Positions 63,843 through 64,000 of a stretch of DNA of 64,000 nucleotides are shown piece after piece. The notes under the pieces are model-generated. The model ran no database searches and had not been told where the DNA came from. It was given only the letters and a program-made list of their open reading frames with translations. Position 1 is the first letter of the stretch. Every line of letters begins with the position of its first letter. The stretch lies in NCBI GenBank assembly GCA_030681195.1, contig JAUXXJ010000004.1:310001-374000 (forward strand). Reading direction: 5' to 3'. Source of the stretch: Rhodocyclaceae bacterium (GTDB taxonomy: Bacteria; Pseudomonadota; Gammaproteobacteria; Burkholderiales; Rhodocyclaceae). The translations under genes were made by a program, and so were the position numbers.

Positions 63843-64000
63843 GTCCCGAAAAAGTCGGCGCTGGCAGAACGGCGCCAGGAAACATCGTCACACCGGGCCG
63901 CAGCACCTGGCCGGTGCGGCTCTTTCTTGGCTGCGCCATCGCGCTGGTATTTCTGCTGTTGTACCTGACCTTTCAGGAGCCGATTGAGCCGGCCAAACCT
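63839..64000 (+). CDS. Start of a membrane-protein gene, cut by window edge
   Basis: A reading frame open from at least 63839 to the edge encodes, after a dispersed repeat (KVGAGRTA), the segment RSTWPVRLFLGCAIALVFLL followed by LYLTFQEPIEPAKP. This is one clear transmembrane helix followed by a periplasmic side. No ATG starts this frame; CTG 63839 (after GGAGG) or GTG 63914 are possible starts. It overlaps the end of the flavoprotein gene if CTG is used. Function unknown. Confidence 0.45.
   Translation, partial: MSPEKVGAGRTAPGNIVTPGRSTWPVRLFLGCAIALVFLLLYLTFQEPIEPAKP
63850..63873 (+). repeat. Dispersed 24-bp repeat after the oxidoreductase operon
   Basis: AAAAGTCGGCGCTGGC then AGAACGGC (one mismatch in the tail). 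Seven bases after the stop of the flavoprotein gene; it may lie inside the start of the next gene. Confidence 0.8.

Overview
The window is GC-rich chromosomal DNA of a betaproteobacterium, most likely a member of the Rhodocyclales. The gph-trpE-(fic)-trpG-trpD-trpC order, form II RubisCO with CbbQ/CbbO, polyphosphate:AMP phosphotransferase, an AceE/AceF/Lpd operon with a lipoyl domain on Lpd, and a four-gene 2-oxoacid:acceptor oxidoreductase all fit a facultatively autotrophic or mixotrophic freshwater or sludge organism. The species cannot be fixed from the sequence alone.

Layout. 1-5.3 kb: end of gph and the trpE-G-D-C anthranilate/tryptophan genes, with a Fic AMP-transferase gene lodged between trpE and trpG. 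5.6-17.6 kb: a small membrane protein, then a two-partner secretion system (2039-residue TpsA with a long Thr-rich repeat tract, and TpsB) beside an OmpR-type response regulator, a 7TMR-DISM histidine kinase and an outer-membrane-like protein. 17.7-33.3 kb: a Calvin-Benson-Bassham island read leftward, cbbM-cbbQ-cbbO-fbp-prkB-tkt-gap-pgk-pyk-fba, preceded by cbbY and divergent cbbR. Three similar TTATC-N5-GATAA-like sites look like CbbR operators. rpiA lies at 47.5 kb, and rpe probably lies just upstream of gph, outside the window. 33.3-42.6 kb: FapA/DUF342 protein, STAS protein, a large HD-GYP sensor, a thioredoxin-like protein and a DUF748/AsmA-like protein. 42.7-49.5 kb: rsmE, polyphosphate:AMP phosphotransferase, argA, yggX, phoU, rpiA and methionine gamma-lyase. 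49.5-57.7 kb: lpd, aceF and aceE, a divergent Rrf2 regulator, and a tandem SagB-like oxidoreductase. 58.0-59.2 kb: a HigBA toxin-antitoxin pair and a 65-residue basic protein. 59.4-63.8 kb: gamma, alpha, beta and flavoprotein/ferredoxin subunits of a 2-oxoacid:acceptor oxidoreductase. A membrane-protein gene is cut by the right edge.

Two patterns are not explained by ordinary gene content. (1) A modular dispersed repeat, with core AAAAGTCGGCGCTGGC followed by RGGACGGC (24 bp), occurs about 20 times, 10 in each orientation. It lies between genes and, in frame, inside trpE, trpC, tpsA (twice), the histidine kinase, cbbO, rsmE, lpd, aceF (twice) and the oxidoreductase beta gene, mostly at apparent domain linkers. 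It has no stop in any of its six frames. Size variants of 24, 45 and 63 bp are all multiples of three. It behaves like an in-frame-tolerated mobile or uptake-type element. (2) A 39-bp sequence with 33 identical positions lies between aceE and the Rrf2 gene and again about 60 bp upstream of the 2-oxoacid oxidoreductase operon. This suggests joint control of the two routes of 2-oxoacid oxidation, possibly by the Rrf2 protein.
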